In this document: in pieces, positions 27,901 through 37,124 of the stretch
Numbering within the stretch: position 1 is the stretch's first letter
Layout of the letters: each line of letters opens with the position of its first letter
Assembly: GCA_900078405.1 (NCBI GenBank)
Contig: FLTS01000001.1
Coordinates: forward strand, 1,760,626 to 1,824,625
Direction of reading: 5' to 3'
From: an uncultured Stenotrophomonas sp.
Lineage (GTDB): Bacteria > Pseudomonadota > Gammaproteobacteria > Xanthomonadales > Xanthomonadaceae
DNA length: 64,000 nucleotides
The notes under the pieces: model-generated
Database searches by the model: none
What the model saw: only the letters and a program-made list of their open reading frames with translations
What the model was told of the DNA's origin: nothing
Translations under genes and position numbers: made by a program

Positions 27901-29327
27901 ACCCGGCCATGACCCGCCACCTGCAGACGCTGGGACTGGAACGCGCGCCGTTCCCGCCCACGCCCGATGCCGCCGCCTGGTTCCAGACCACGCGGCTGGA
28001 GGCGGAACTGGTCGAGGCCGCGCATTGCCTGCGCACCCGTGCCGGCTTCGTGCTGCTGACCGGCGAGGTCGGCACCGGCAAGAGCACTTTCCTGCGCCGG
28101 CTGCTGCTGGCGCTGGATGGCGAAGGCGTGGTCACCTCGATGGTGTTCAACACCTTCCTGCAGGGCGCCGACCTGCTGGCAGCGGTGCTGCGCGACTTCG
28201 GGCTGGAGGCCAAAGGCAACCCCGCCGCCGACATCGAGACGCTCAACCGCTTCCTGGTACAGCGCTGGCGCGCGCAGGTCACCTGCGTGCTGGTGATCGA
28301 CGATGCGCAGAACCTGACCATCGAAAGCCTGGAACTGCTGCGGCTGCTGACCAACCTGGAAACCGGGCAGGAAAAGCTGCTGCAGATCGTGCTCGCCGGC
28401 CAGCCCGAGCTGCACCACAACCTGGAGCAGCCACGCATCCGCCAGCTGACCAGCCGCATCTGCAAGCACGTGCGGCTGGACGCGCTGGCCCCCGGCGACG
28501 TCGGCCCCTACGTGCAATTCCGCCTCGACGCGGCCGGCAATTCCGGCATCACCCTGGCCGCAGATGCCGCACTGGCCCTGCACCGCGCCAGCGCCGGCAA
28601 CCCGCGCCGCATCCACCAGATCATGGACCGCTGCCTGTACGGGCTGTACGGACGCGACGCCGGCCAGCGCATCGTCGATGCCACGCTGGTACGCACCGCC
28701 GCCGCCGAAGCCGGCGTGCTGCGCCTGCCACGGCGGCGCCCGCGCCTGCCGCTGACGCTGGCGGCCTCGCTGGCCGGGCTGCTGGCCGTATCCGCGCTGG
28801 CGCTGCTGGCCGTGCGCGGCGCCGACAGCTATGCCGGCAACCAGACCAATGGCATCTCTCCACAGCCCATCGCCGCCGCGCCCGCGAACGACGCCGGCGC
28901 GCAATGGAACGCCTGCCTGCAACGACTCGGCAGACAAGCGCTGCAGGTACAGGCGCTGAGCGAGGCGCTGCTCGCGCAGTTGCCCACCCGCGAAGGCCTG
29001 TGCCTGCGCCGGCAGGGCGACGGCTGGCAGGCGGGCTGGCGTGCCGGCCTGCGCGCCGAGGACTTCCTCAACGGCGCCGGCGACCGCCAGCATCTGCAAT
29101 CGCTGCAGGCCCTGCTGCTGGACCACGGCCTCTACGACGGCGCGCTGGATGGCCTGTACGGCCCGCGCATGCGCGCGGCGATCAGCCGCTTCCAGCAAGA
29201 CCACGGCCTGCCCGCCAACGGCCTGCCCGACCCCACCACCCTGCTCCTGTTCGACACGCTGCTGGCCGTGCCCGCCACCGCCAGCCGCCCAACCCCTTCG
29301 GAAACGCAACAGCATGGCCACGGTTGA
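27897..29327 (+). CDS. MshM/ExeA-like AAA ATPase with C-terminal peptidoglycan-binding domain
   Basis: A 476-residue protein. The cytoplasmic AAA domain has Walker A GEVGTGKST (about residue 56) and Walker B VLVIDDAQNL (about residues 131-140), and a sensor region IVLAGQPEL. One transmembrane helix (about residues 282-305, LAASLAGLLAVSALALLAV) leads to a periplasmic part that ends in a peptidoglycan-binding domain (YDGALDGLYGPRMRAAISRF, then GLPANGLPDPTTL). ExeA proteins with this layout insert or position secretins through the cell wall. It overlaps the MshN-like gene by four bases and the ATPase gene by 14 bases. Confidence 0.85.
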   Translation: MNPAMTRHLQTLGLERAPFPPTPDAAAWFQTTRLEAELVEAAHCLRTRAGFVLLTGEVGTGKSTFLRRLLLALDGEGVVTSMVFNTFLQGADLLAAVLRDFGLEAKGNPAADIETLNRFLVQRWRAQVTCVLVIDDAQNLTIESLELLRLLTNLETGQEKLLQIVLAGQPELHHNLEQPRIRQLTSRICKHVRLDALAPGDVGPYVQFRLDAAGNSGITLAADAALALHRASAGNPRRIHQIMDRCLYGLYGRDAGQRIVDATLVRTAAAEAGVLRLPRRRPRLPLTLAASLAGLLAVSALALLAVRGADSYAGNQTNGISPQPIAAAPANDAGAQWNACLQRLGRQALQVQALSEALLAQLPTREGLCLRRQGDGWQAGWRAGLRAEDFLNGAGDRQHLQSLQALLLDHGLYDGALDGLYGPRMRAAISRFQQDHGLPANGLPDPTTLLLFDTLLAVPATASRPTPSETQQHGHG

Positions 29328-31023
29328 CCCCACCACCCCCACCCGCTCCCAGCCACAGGACGCCGTCCAGAAGAGCGGCATGCGCCTTGGCGAACGGATG
29401 CTGGCCCACGGCCTGATCGACGCCACCCAGCTGCAGTACGCACTGCAGAAGAACGAGGTCGAGAAGCAGCGCCTGGGCCGCATCCTGATCCGCCACGGCC
29501 TGGCCAACGAGTCGGACGTCGTGCAGGCGCTGGCCGAGATGAACGGCATCGACTACGTGCAGGTGGACACCCTGCCGCAGGCCGATCCGCAGGTGCTGGC
29601 GATCTTCAACCGCGAGCTGTGCCAGCTGCGCCAGTTCCTGCCGCTGCGCCGCACCGGCGACGCGCTGGAAGTGCTGATCGGCGACGCCGACCCGCAGGCG
29701 GTGCAGCAGCTGGTGCTGCAACGCTGCGGCCTGCGCTGCCGCTTCCTGCAGGGCGAATACGGCAAGGTCGCGCGGCTGATCCGCCACACCTACTACTTCG
29801 CGCAGAACCCGGTCGAGAGCCTGCTGGAGCGCGAGATCAAGCGCCTGTCGGTGGACAACGACCACGCCTACAGCCCCGAGAAGCTGCTCGACTACCTGCT
29901 GCACTACGCGGTACGCGAGCGCACCACCGACATCCACATCGCACCGTCGGACGACAGCCTGCACGTGCTGTTCCGCGTCGACGGCGTGCTGCGGCCGATG
30001 TTCGCCATGCCCACCTCGCTCAACCGCCTGCTCGGCTACATCAAGCTGGCCGCGGAGATGGACATCTCCGAACAGCGCCGGCCGCAGGACGGCAGCTTCC
30101 GCGCCACGGTGCTGGACTCGGCGCTCACCGTGCGCATCTCCACCATCATCACCGACCCCGGCGAGCGCGTGGTCATGCGCCTGCTGCCCGAACACAGCGA
30201 TCTGGACGGGCTGAAGGAGCTGGGTTTCTTCGAGGAGGACGTGGCCGCGCTGGAACGCCTGTTCGCGCGCCCGGCCGGGCTGATCCTGATCACCGGCCCC
30301 ACCGGTTCGGGCAAGAGCTCCTCGCTGCACGCCGCGCTGCGCATGCAGTCGCTGATCGAGCGCAACGTGCTCACCGTGGAAGACCCCATCGAGTACCGCG
30401 TGCCCGGCGCCGGTCAGACCGAGGTCAACCGCCGCGCCGGCTACGAGTTCGGCTCGGCGCTGCGCCACTTCCTGCGCCATGACCCGGACGTGATCCTGCT
30501 GGGCGAAATGCGCGACGCCGAAACCGCGCAGGCCGCACTGGAAGCGGCCGCCACCGGCCACCTGGTGCTGTCCACCCTGCACGTGACCACGGTGTTCGGC
30601 GTGGTGCCGCGGCTGCGCCCGCTGGGGCTGGAGGCGCAGGTCATCGCCGACAACCTGCTGGCCGTGGTCAACCAGCGCCTGGTGCGGCAGGTGTGCCCGT
30701 TCTGCGCGCAGGAAGCCCCCTTCAACGAGCGCGAACTGGAATGGCTGGACCTGCCCGCCGGCAGTTGCGGCAAGCGCGGCGCCGGTTGCGAGCGCTGCCG
30801 TGGCAGCGGCTTCCGCGGCCGCCTGCCGGTGTACGACATCATGATGGTGGACGAAGCACTGGCCAACGCCATCGCCGACGACGCCAGCCGCGAGACGCTA
30901 CGCAACACGGCCATGAACGCCGGCTTCCGCGGCATCGAGGAGGTGGCCAAGGCGCGCGTGACCGCCGGCCAGACCACCAGCGAGGAAGTGATGCGCGTGG
31001 CCGGCGTGGGGCCGGCGCCATGA
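29314..31023 (+). CDS. mshE: MshE/PilB-type pilus extension ATPase with tandem MshEN motif
   Basis: A 569-residue hexameric motor ATPase. Residues about 24-81 contain two 24-residue segments that both begin RLG and are separated by exactly five residues (first RLGERMLAHGLIDATQLQY, second RLGRILIRHGLANESDVVQ); this is the layout of the c-di-GMP-binding MshEN domain. The last residue of each segment, usually Gln, is Asn and Met here. The motor has Walker A GPTGSGKSS (about residue 328), the Asp box with DIHIAP, Walker B VILLGEMRD, and the tetracysteine metal site CPFC...CERC. It starts within the previous gene. Pilus extension may therefore be tuned by c-di-GMP; that is inferred from the motif. 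Confidence 0.93.
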   Translation: MATVDPTTPTRSQPQDAVQKSGMRLGERMLAHGLIDATQLQYALQKNEVEKQRLGRILIRHGLANESDVVQALAEMNGIDYVQVDTLPQADPQVLAIFNRELCQLRQFLPLRRTGDALEVLIGDADPQAVQQLVLQRCGLRCRFLQGEYGKVARLIRHTYYFAQNPVESLLEREIKRLSVDNDHAYSPEKLLDYLLHYAVRERTTDIHIAPSDDSLHVLFRVDGVLRPMFAMPTSLNRLLGYIKLAAEMDISEQRRPQDGSFRATVLDSALTVRISTIITDPGERVVMRLLPEHSDLDGLKELGFFEEDVAALERLFARPAGLILITGPTGSGKSSSLHAALRMQSLIERNVLTVEDPIEYRVPGAGQTEVNRRAGYEFGSALRHFLRHDPDVILLGEMRDAETAQAALEAAATGHLVLSTLHVTTVFGVVPRLRPLGLEAQVIADNLLAVVNQRLVRQVCPFCAQEAPFNERELEWLDLPAGSCGKRGAGCERCRGSGFRGRLPVYDIMMVDEALANAIADDASRETLRNTAMNAGFRGIEEVAKARVTAGQTTSEEVMRVAGVGPAP

Positions 31024-32273
31024 ACGTCTATTACTACCGCCTGCTGCTCTCCAGCGGCCGCGTGCGCAGCGGCGTCACCCAGCTTTCCGTCGAGCACGAC
31101 GCTTCGGCGCGGATGTGGCTGGAAAAGAACTTCGACGCGGTGGTGCTGTCGCTGTACCGCCTGCCGGGCTGGCTGGCCGAGACCCAGCGCTCGCTCTCGC
31201 ACCTTATCAAGCCCAGCATCCGCCCGGCGGAACTGGCCGGCATGCTGCGCGACCTGGCGGTGATGACCAGCAGCGGCATCCCGGTGCTGGAAGCACTGCG
31301 CGCAGTGGCCAACGAGGTCGGCGGCCGCGCCTCCAACCCGGCGCGGCTGGCGCGGCGCCTGCTGGAGGAACTGGACGCCGGCGCATCGCTCAGCGACGCG
31401 TTCTCGCGCTTCCCCGACTCGTTCCCGGAAACCGTGCGCAACCTGGTGATGATCGGCGACGAGACCGGCACCATGGACCGCATGCTGGGCGAGGCTGCCG
31501 ACCACATCGAGCGCATCTCCAAGATGACCGCCGACACCCGCCAGGCGCTGATCTACCCGGCCTTCGTGTTCTCGGCGATCTTCGCCGCCGGCGGCTTCTG
31601 GATCTACTACGTCATCCCCAACCTGGCCGACCTGTTCAAGCAGATGAACGCCAAGCTGCCGCCGCTGACCATCGCGGTGATGGCCGGTTCGGAATGGCTG
31701 ATCGCGCACATCGCCTGGATCCTCGTCGGGCTGGTGGTGGCCGCGTTCGTGTTCTGGGTCACCTGGCGCTACAGCCGCGCGTTCCGCCGCGCCATCCACT
31801 ACACCCTGCACAAGCTGCCGATCGCCCGCACCATCATGTATTCCTCGGGGCTGGCGTTCTTCACCGAATACATGGCGCTGCTGATCAAGGCCGGCGTGGA
31901 CATGGTCAGCAGCCTGCAGGTGATGGAACGGGCGATGCGCGACGAGTACTACCGCGACCGCATCATCGCCATCCGCCAGGTGCTCGAACGCGGCGACCGC
32001 GTGTCCTCGGCGATGCGCCAGGTCGGCGGCTTCCCGTCGATGATGGTGCGCATGATCGGCGTGGGCGAGGAGACCGGCACGCTCGACTCGCAGTTCTCGC
32101 GGCTGTCGGCCGAATACAGCCTGCGCCTGCAGCGGCTGATCACCAACCTGTCCGAGGTCATCAAGCCGGTGGTGGTGCTGCTGGCCGGCGGCATGTTCGT
32201 GTTCCTGATCGTCGCCCTGCTGCTGCCCGTCTACGACCTGGTCCGGCAGGCCATCACCGGACCCAAGCTGTGA
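31020..32273 (+). CDS. mshG: MshG/PilC/GspF-type inner-membrane platform protein
   Basis: A 417-residue polytopic protein with two T2SSF domains: about residues 70-195 (LAGMLRDLAVMTSSGIPVLEAL, then MIGDETGTMDRMLGEAADH) and about residues 275-400 (FTEYMALLIKAGVDMVSSL, then MIGVGEETGTLDSQFS). Transmembrane helices lie after the first domain (AFVFSAIFAAGGFWIYYVIP), in the middle (IAWILVGLVVAAFVFWVTW), and at the C-terminus (VVVLLAGGMFVFLIVALLLPVYD, in part). It couples the ATPase to pilin assembly. It overlaps the ATPase gene by four bases. Confidence 0.93.
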   Translation: MNVYYYRLLLSSGRVRSGVTQLSVEHDASARMWLEKNFDAVVLSLYRLPGWLAETQRSLSHLIKPSIRPAELAGMLRDLAVMTSSGIPVLEALRAVANEVGGRASNPARLARRLLEELDAGASLSDAFSRFPDSFPETVRNLVMIGDETGTMDRMLGEAADHIERISKMTADTRQALIYPAFVFSAIFAAGGFWIYYVIPNLADLFKQMNAKLPPLTIAVMAGSEWLIAHIAWILVGLVVAAFVFWVTWRYSRAFRRAIHYTLHKLPIARTIMYSSGLAFFTEYMALLIKAGVDMVSSLQVMERAMRDEYYRDRIIAIRQVLERGDRVSSAMRQVGGFPSMMVRMIGVGEETGTLDSQFSRLSAEYSLRLQRLITNLSEVIKPVVVLLAGGMFVFLIVALLLPVYDLVRQAITGPKL

Positions 32274-32287
32274 ACGAGAAGACCTCC

Positions 32288-32995
32288 ATGCCGATCCCGC
32301 AACATCACCACCGCTGCAACGGCTTCACCATCCTGGAAATGTCCGTGGTACTGGTGGTCATCGCCCTGATCATCGGCGCGGTCAGCGTCGGCCGCGACGT
32401 CTACCGCAGTGCCGTGGCCGAGCGCATCAGCACCGAGTTCGTGCAGGGCTGGATCATCGCCTACGACCGCTATGTGGCGCAGGTGGGCACGGTACCTGGT
32501 GACAACCTGGCCAATCCCAGTGGCCGAATCAAAGGCACCGGTGCCGAGCTGTGCGATACCGCCAGTGCCCAGGATCTGCGCGACGAGATGTTGAAACACG
32601 GCATCTCCCTGCCCTCCGGGCGCGCCGAGGGCATGGAATCGCGCTACGCCTACCAGGACAGCAACGGTCTGCCGCAGGAGGTCCAGGTGTGCTTCCTCAC
32701 CGCCCCCAACTGGGCAGAACCCGGCCCCGGCAATACCTACGAGGGGCGCACCCGCAACGTGATGGTCCTGAGCGGGCTGACTCCGGAACTGGCCAACCAG
32801 CTCGACAACCGCATCGACGGTCGCATCGACGCCCGCTTCGGCCGCCTGCGTGAGCAGAACCAGTACAGCAACACTGCCGCCATCGGCAGCCCGCCTGCAC
32901 CCAATCCGTGGAGCAAGACCGGCACCGACACCCGCGATGGCAAGCCCGATGGCCAATCAGTGGTGGTGACCGCCTACCTGAAGATGAACCAGTGA
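32288..32995 (+). CDS. Type IV pilin-like protein, candidate major pilin 2
   Basis: A 235-residue prepilin: leader MPIPQHHHRCNG, then FTILEMSVVLVVIALIIGAV with Glu5. It is a clear paralogue of the first gene of the operon: both share IIGAVxxGRDVxR after the helix, a (I)SLPSGRxEG block, RYAYxDxNGxPQE, GLTPELANQLD, and the terminal KMNQ. The ATG at 32288 has GAGAAG six bases upstream; a GTG at 32270 overlaps the platform gene stop and is an alternative. In MSHA loci the major pilin gene lies at about this place, after mshG. Confidence 0.86.
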   Translation: MPIPQHHHRCNGFTILEMSVVLVVIALIIGAVSVGRDVYRSAVAERISTEFVQGWIIAYDRYVAQVGTVPGDNLANPSGRIKGTGAELCDTASAQDLRDEMLKHGISLPSGRAEGMESRYAYQDSNGLPQEVQVCFLTAPNWAEPGPGNTYEGRTRNVMVLSGLTPELANQLDNRIDGRIDARFGRLREQNQYSNTAAIGSPPAPNPWSKTGTDTRDGKPDGQSVVVTAYLKMNQ

Positions 32996-33039
32996 CCCCG
33001 CCGGAACACCACGCTTGCCATAGAAACAGGACCGCCACC

Positions 33040-36024
33040 ATGAGCATGCAGTCGCCCAACATGCACATCCCTCGCCATTCCCGCATCCACGCCGGCAGGC
33101 AATCCGGCATCGGCCTGGTCCAGGTGATGCTGGTCCTGCTGCTGGTCGCCGCCACGCTGGGGGCCGGCGCAATCCTGCTCCAATCGAAAAAAGCGCCCTC
33201 CCAAGCGCTCACCCAGGAGCAGGACCTGCGCTGGGCGGACGAGGCCATCGTCGCTTTCGCCGCAGCCCATTCACGGCTGCCATGCCCGGCCACCCTTCCC
33301 AACCAACCCGAGAATTGCAGCACCGGCCACGACAAGGGCTGGCTGCCGTGGCGCAGTCTGGTTGGCGCCAGCGGCAACGGACCGCAGGTCGGGCCGATGG
33401 CCTACATGGTCTACCGCGGAGACACCGGCAACCAGCTCGACCTGGCAGCCATCGGCAACGCCTACCAACCGGCGGGGCTGGACGGCAAGAACCGCGAGAT
33501 CGTCGTCGCCACGGACGACAAAGGCGAACCGACCGAAACCCGCGAAATGGGCTCCATCAACGGCTTGGACCTGTGCCGCACCCTGGCTCTGGCCACCGAC
33601 GCCACCCCCAGCGCCACGCTGGCCAACGTCCAGGCCCGCAGCGGCCTGCCCGTCAACGTGGCCTACGGCATTGCCGCCGCCGGCCCGCAGGTAGGCACCA
33701 CCGGCAGACTGGACGACAACAACGCCAATACCGCCGCCAAGGGGTTGGAAGCGCCGTGGCGCGAGTGGGATTCCGGCTACGACGACCGCGTCCGCATCCG
33801 TACCTTCGACACCGTCGGCCAGATGCTGGGCTGCCGGATGCAAAGTGACCACACCGCTGCAGCCGCCAGTGCTCCCGTACCCTTTGCAATGGCGGCGGTC
33901 ACCGACTCCCTGCCCACCTACGACGTCTCCCTGGCCAGCATGGACATGCTGGCCGCGGCCGTCACCATGCACGACACCCTTGCCGCGTTGCAGGACAACA
34001 ACGTCGGCAACACCAACGCTTCGGTTGTCGCCGCCGGCTTTGCCCAGGCCGTGGCGATTGCCGCGGTAGTGCTGTCAGCCGGGCAGATAACCGACGCGAT
34101 CTCGACAATGGTCACAGAGGCCGTGGATCTGGTCCGCGCAATTGCCACCTGCATCGCCTCCCTGGGCGCCACCTGCTGGGAGGTACCCATCAAGGCCACG
34201 GGCCTGGCCGTGGCAACCGTCGGCGGGGTAGTGGCCCAGGCCGTCGCCCTCGGCATCAAGATCGGTGCGCTGGTGCCCACGGCAGAAGCGCTGGCCATGA
34301 CCATCGACGCCCGCGACCGGGCCAAAAAGGCAGCTGAGGAAAAACCCGCCGACCTGAAATCGACGATCAAGCAGATGGCCTGCGATCTGTATGGCAATGA
34401 CCCGCCGGAAAACCTCCCGGACGCGGATCACCCCGATTACAAGCCCTACCCCTACAGCGATAACCCCTGCATCAAGCTGGACAAGGACGGCAAGCAGATT
34501 CCGAATTCGGAAAAGGTCAAAGTGGACGCGGACGGCTACCCCATCCCCAAGCGCGGTGCGGACGGCAAACCCATGTTCAGCCCCGATGGTGTGCCGCTGT
34601 ACGAGTCCGAACCCGTGTTCGACAACGATCCGCCGGGCCTGGACGACAAGCGCGACCTCGCCAAGGCCCAGTGGGATGCGTTGGCCGAGCATTCCACGTT
34701 GCTGTTCACCAACCGGATTTCCCCTTGGAGCGGCGAGCCTGCGGATGCCCCGGAGAGCACTGAAATCTGGAAACGCATCAGCCCCTACAGCGACGACCTT
34801 GACCAATCCGGCCGCCGCTACAGGAAGGAGGTTTGCGACTACCTGGGTCCCAATAAAGGCGAGTACAACAGCAACTGCGACTTTGTTGGCAGCGACGAAG
34901 TCACCGCTTCGGATGGCACCAAGAGTACGGTTATGAAAGGCGCGTACTCCAAGCCCAGGTACGTGTTCGACTCGGACAAGGCCGTGGCCGAAGCCATCGC
35001 CAAGCGCAAATTTGCCGAAGCGTGGGTGGTAGCCAACCGCAGCGTGGAGGAAGCGAAGAAGGAGCGAGAAGAACAGGAGGATCGTTGGAAGCAGTGGTTC
35101 GAAGGCAAGGACGGGGCCAAGGCAATCTTCGACGGCATGGTGGAAGAAAAAAATACCGACTGCGCCAAGGACCAGACCGACAAGGTCAACAAGCAGAAGT
35201 GCGAAAACGCGGTGGAAGCCGTCACCTACATCGATACCTGCAAGCGCCACGACATCGACCCGGACGATCCCGGCAAAAAAATCAGCGTCGAGGACACAAA
35301 CCTCAACGCCACCTGCAGAATCCAGATGCAGAAAAAGCTGACTGCAACAAAGGCCAAAGAACAGGACGCGCTGGCCCAAATGACCGACCAGGCAACCAAG
35401 TATTCCGACGCGCCAGCCCCCCGCATGGCCTACCCCAGCGGCTGGTTCCACCACGCCATCGAGATCATCAAGGACGCCGACGGCAACCCCACCGACTACA
35501 AGTGGCTGGATTCGCGGAACGATGACCGCAACAAGGAATCCTATTCCTGGGCATGCCAGGTGGACGGTAAAGACGCTATCTGCTGGGGTGAACGCTGGGT
35601 GCCCTACTACGCACCGGAGCCCTACACCGGCTCCGTCGCCCCCCTGCTGCTAACCAGTGGCCTGGAGCTTGCCGACAAGAAGACTTGCGAGTTTTTCAAC
35701 GGCACTTGGATCGGGGGCTGGGGCAATGCCAACAAACGTGGCATCTACTGCCAGCGCTACCCCTACAGCCGCGGCTACGATGACTGGATGCGCGCCCAGG
35801 AGGCCACCGAGCTGGCCAGAATTGCCTATGAAGGCGAGGATGGTAACGGCGGCCTGAAGAAGGAGTTCGACAACCTGGAAGCGCAGTACCAGGCTCTGCT
35901 TGGCACCGACCTGGCAGAACCTGGCGGCAAGAACGCCAGCCCGGTCAGCTTTGGTGCCGAGACGGTGCTGGAACGCGCCGACGCACGCGGCTCGGTTGGT
36001 CCGCAACCGGTGACCATGCCATGA
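33040..36024 (+). CDS. Giant prepilin-like protein, 994 aa
   Basis: The leader ends RQSG and is followed by IGLVQVMLVLLLVAATLGAG, so position +5 is Gln instead of Glu. The N-terminal core carries RLPCPA, GWLPWRSLVG, NGLDLC and YDDRVR...GQMLGC, the same ordered blocks as the minor prepilin at 24460. Residues about 335-415 form a hydrophobic, glycine-rich helical stretch (AIAAVVLSAGQIT, then ATGLAVATVGGVVAQAVAL). The remaining 580 residues are charged and include DKDG, DADGYPIPKRGADGKP, a long charged helix and about 15 Cys residues. I recognise no family for that part. Lack of Glu5 and large size recall GspK-type tip pilins, so it may cap the filament and act as adhesin; this is inferred. The AAACAGGA ribosome-binding site supports the start. 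Confidence 0.82.
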   Translation: MSMQSPNMHIPRHSRIHAGRQSGIGLVQVMLVLLLVAATLGAGAILLQSKKAPSQALTQEQDLRWADEAIVAFAAAHSRLPCPATLPNQPENCSTGHDKGWLPWRSLVGASGNGPQVGPMAYMVYRGDTGNQLDLAAIGNAYQPAGLDGKNREIVVATDDKGEPTETREMGSINGLDLCRTLALATDATPSATLANVQARSGLPVNVAYGIAAAGPQVGTTGRLDDNNANTAAKGLEAPWREWDSGYDDRVRIRTFDTVGQMLGCRMQSDHTAAAASAPVPFAMAAVTDSLPTYDVSLASMDMLAAAVTMHDTLAALQDNNVGNTNASVVAAGFAQAVAIAAVVLSAGQITDAISTMVTEAVDLVRAIATCIASLGATCWEVPIKATGLAVATVGGVVAQAVALGIKIGALVPTAEALAMTIDARDRAKKAAEEKPADLKSTIKQMACDLYGNDPPENLPDADHPDYKPYPYSDNPCIKLDKDGKQIPNSEKVKVDADGYPIPKRGADGKPMFSPDGVPLYESEPVFDNDPPGLDDKRDLAKAQWDALAEHSTLLFTNRISPWSGEPADAPESTEIWKRISPYSDDLDQSGRRYRKEVCDYLGPNKGEYNSNCDFVGSDEVTASDGTKSTVMKGAYSKPRYVFDSDKAVAEAIAKRKFAEAWVVANRSVEEAKKEREEQEDRWKQWFEGKDGAKAIFDGMVEEKNTDCAKDQTDKVNKQKCENAVEAVTYIDTCKRHDIDPDDPGKKISVEDTNLNATCRIQMQKKLTATKAKEQDALAQMTDQATKYSDAPAPRMAYPSGWFHHAIEIIKDADGNPTDYKWLDSRNDDRNKESYSWACQVDGKDAICWGERWVPYYAPEPYTGSVAPLLLTSGLELADKKTCEFFNGTWIGGWGNANKRGIYCQRYPYSRGYDDWMRAQEATELARIAYEGEDGNGGLKKEFDNLEAQYQALLGTDLAEPGGKNASPVSFGAETVLERADARGSVGPQPVTMP

Positions 36025-37124
36025 GCCTTCCCCCACTCCCCACCCGCCAGCAAGGCTGGTCGCTGGTGGAACTGGCCGTCGGCCTGGTCATCTCCGCACT
36101 GCTGACCGTGCTGCTGGTCACCCTGTTGCCGCTGGGCAGCCGCATCCTCGACCGCGAGCACCAGCAGCAGGAGCTGTCCCAGGCCGAAGAGGCGCTGCTT
36201 GGCTATGCCCGTGTGCATGCACGCATGCCCGCCGCAGACAGCAATGGCGATGGCCGCGCCGATGCCGGCAGTACCGACGGCTGGCTGCCGGTCGACGACC
36301 TGGCACTGGGGTCGCGGATGCGCATCCGCTACCAGGTGCAGCCACACTTCCTGCAGCCGGCGGGCGACCTGTACCGCCCCTTGCTCCCGCCCGACTACGA
36401 CGCGCAGACCGCAGGCAACGTCAACGGCCTGGATTTCTGCATGCGGCTGCTGCTGGACCAGCGTGGCGGCGCCACCCTGGGCGGGCTGGGCATGCCGGTG
36501 GCCTACTACCTTGCCCATTCCGGCGGTAGCGGCCAGGACCGCGCCGAAGCCGACAAGACCTGGAACGTGACCGCGCAGATGTTGCCGGGCAGCGCCACGA
36601 CGGAAACGGTCGCACTGGCCGCCGCCGGCCCCGGCGAGTTTGCCGCGCGCCTGTCCTGCCCGGACCGGCTGGCCCGCGCCCAGGGCAGCGCGCAAAGCGC
36701 ACTGGCCAGCTACAGCGCCAAACGCATGGCCGACTTCAACGAGAAGTTCCGCACGTTTGACGTCAAGGTCGCCAAGCTGACTCTGGAACAGGCTGAAACC
36801 GGCCTCGCCTTTGCGGGGGTTGGCCTGGCGATGGCCATTGTTGATGAGGCCATTGCCATCACCCTGACCGCGGCCGGTTGGCCACCGGAAGGGATCGCCA
36901 TCGGCGTCGGTATCGGTGAGCACGCCGTCGCCATCGCCTCCATCATCTTTGCCGCCATACAGGTCGCGGCGGCCGAGAAGGACAAGGCAAGCGCCGTACA
37001 GGGCGTCAAGGACGCCGAAGACAACCTGGTCAGGGCCGAAACAGCACAGACCCGGATCGACACGCTGTACCTCGACGCCAACCTTGACGCGGTCAAGCTT
37101 GAAAAAGCAGGACTGGAGCAATGA
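36021..37124 (+). CDS. Large prepilin with hydrophobic C-terminal module, 367 aa
   Basis: Leader MSLPPLPTRQQG, then WSLVELAVGLVISALLTVLL with Glu5. The core shows RMPAAD, GWLPVDDLAL, NGLDFC and, later, EFAARLSC, in the order seen in its neighbours. After a helical linker (ASYSAKRMADFNEKF) comes a hydrophobic module at about residues 255-315 (GLAFAGVGLAMAIVDEAIAI, then GIAIGVGIGEHAVAIASII), and a short coiled-coil tail (KDAEDNLVRAETAQTR). A second hydrophobic region this long is unusual for a pilin. It overlaps the giant prepilin gene and the following gene by four bases each, so the three are translationally coupled. Confidence 0.82.
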   Translation: MSLPPLPTRQQGWSLVELAVGLVISALLTVLLVTLLPLGSRILDREHQQQELSQAEEALLGYARVHARMPAADSNGDGRADAGSTDGWLPVDDLALGSRMRIRYQVQPHFLQPAGDLYRPLLPPDYDAQTAGNVNGLDFCMRLLLDQRGGATLGGLGMPVAYYLAHSGGSGQDRAEADKTWNVTAQMLPGSATTETVALAAAGPGEFAARLSCPDRLARAQGSAQSALASYSAKRMADFNEKFRTFDVKVAKLTLEQAETGLAFAGVGLAMAIVDEAIAITLTAAGWPPEGIAIGVGIGEHAVAIASIIFAAIQVAAAEKDKASAVQGVKDAEDNLVRAETAQTRIDTLYLDANLDAVKLEKAGLEQ

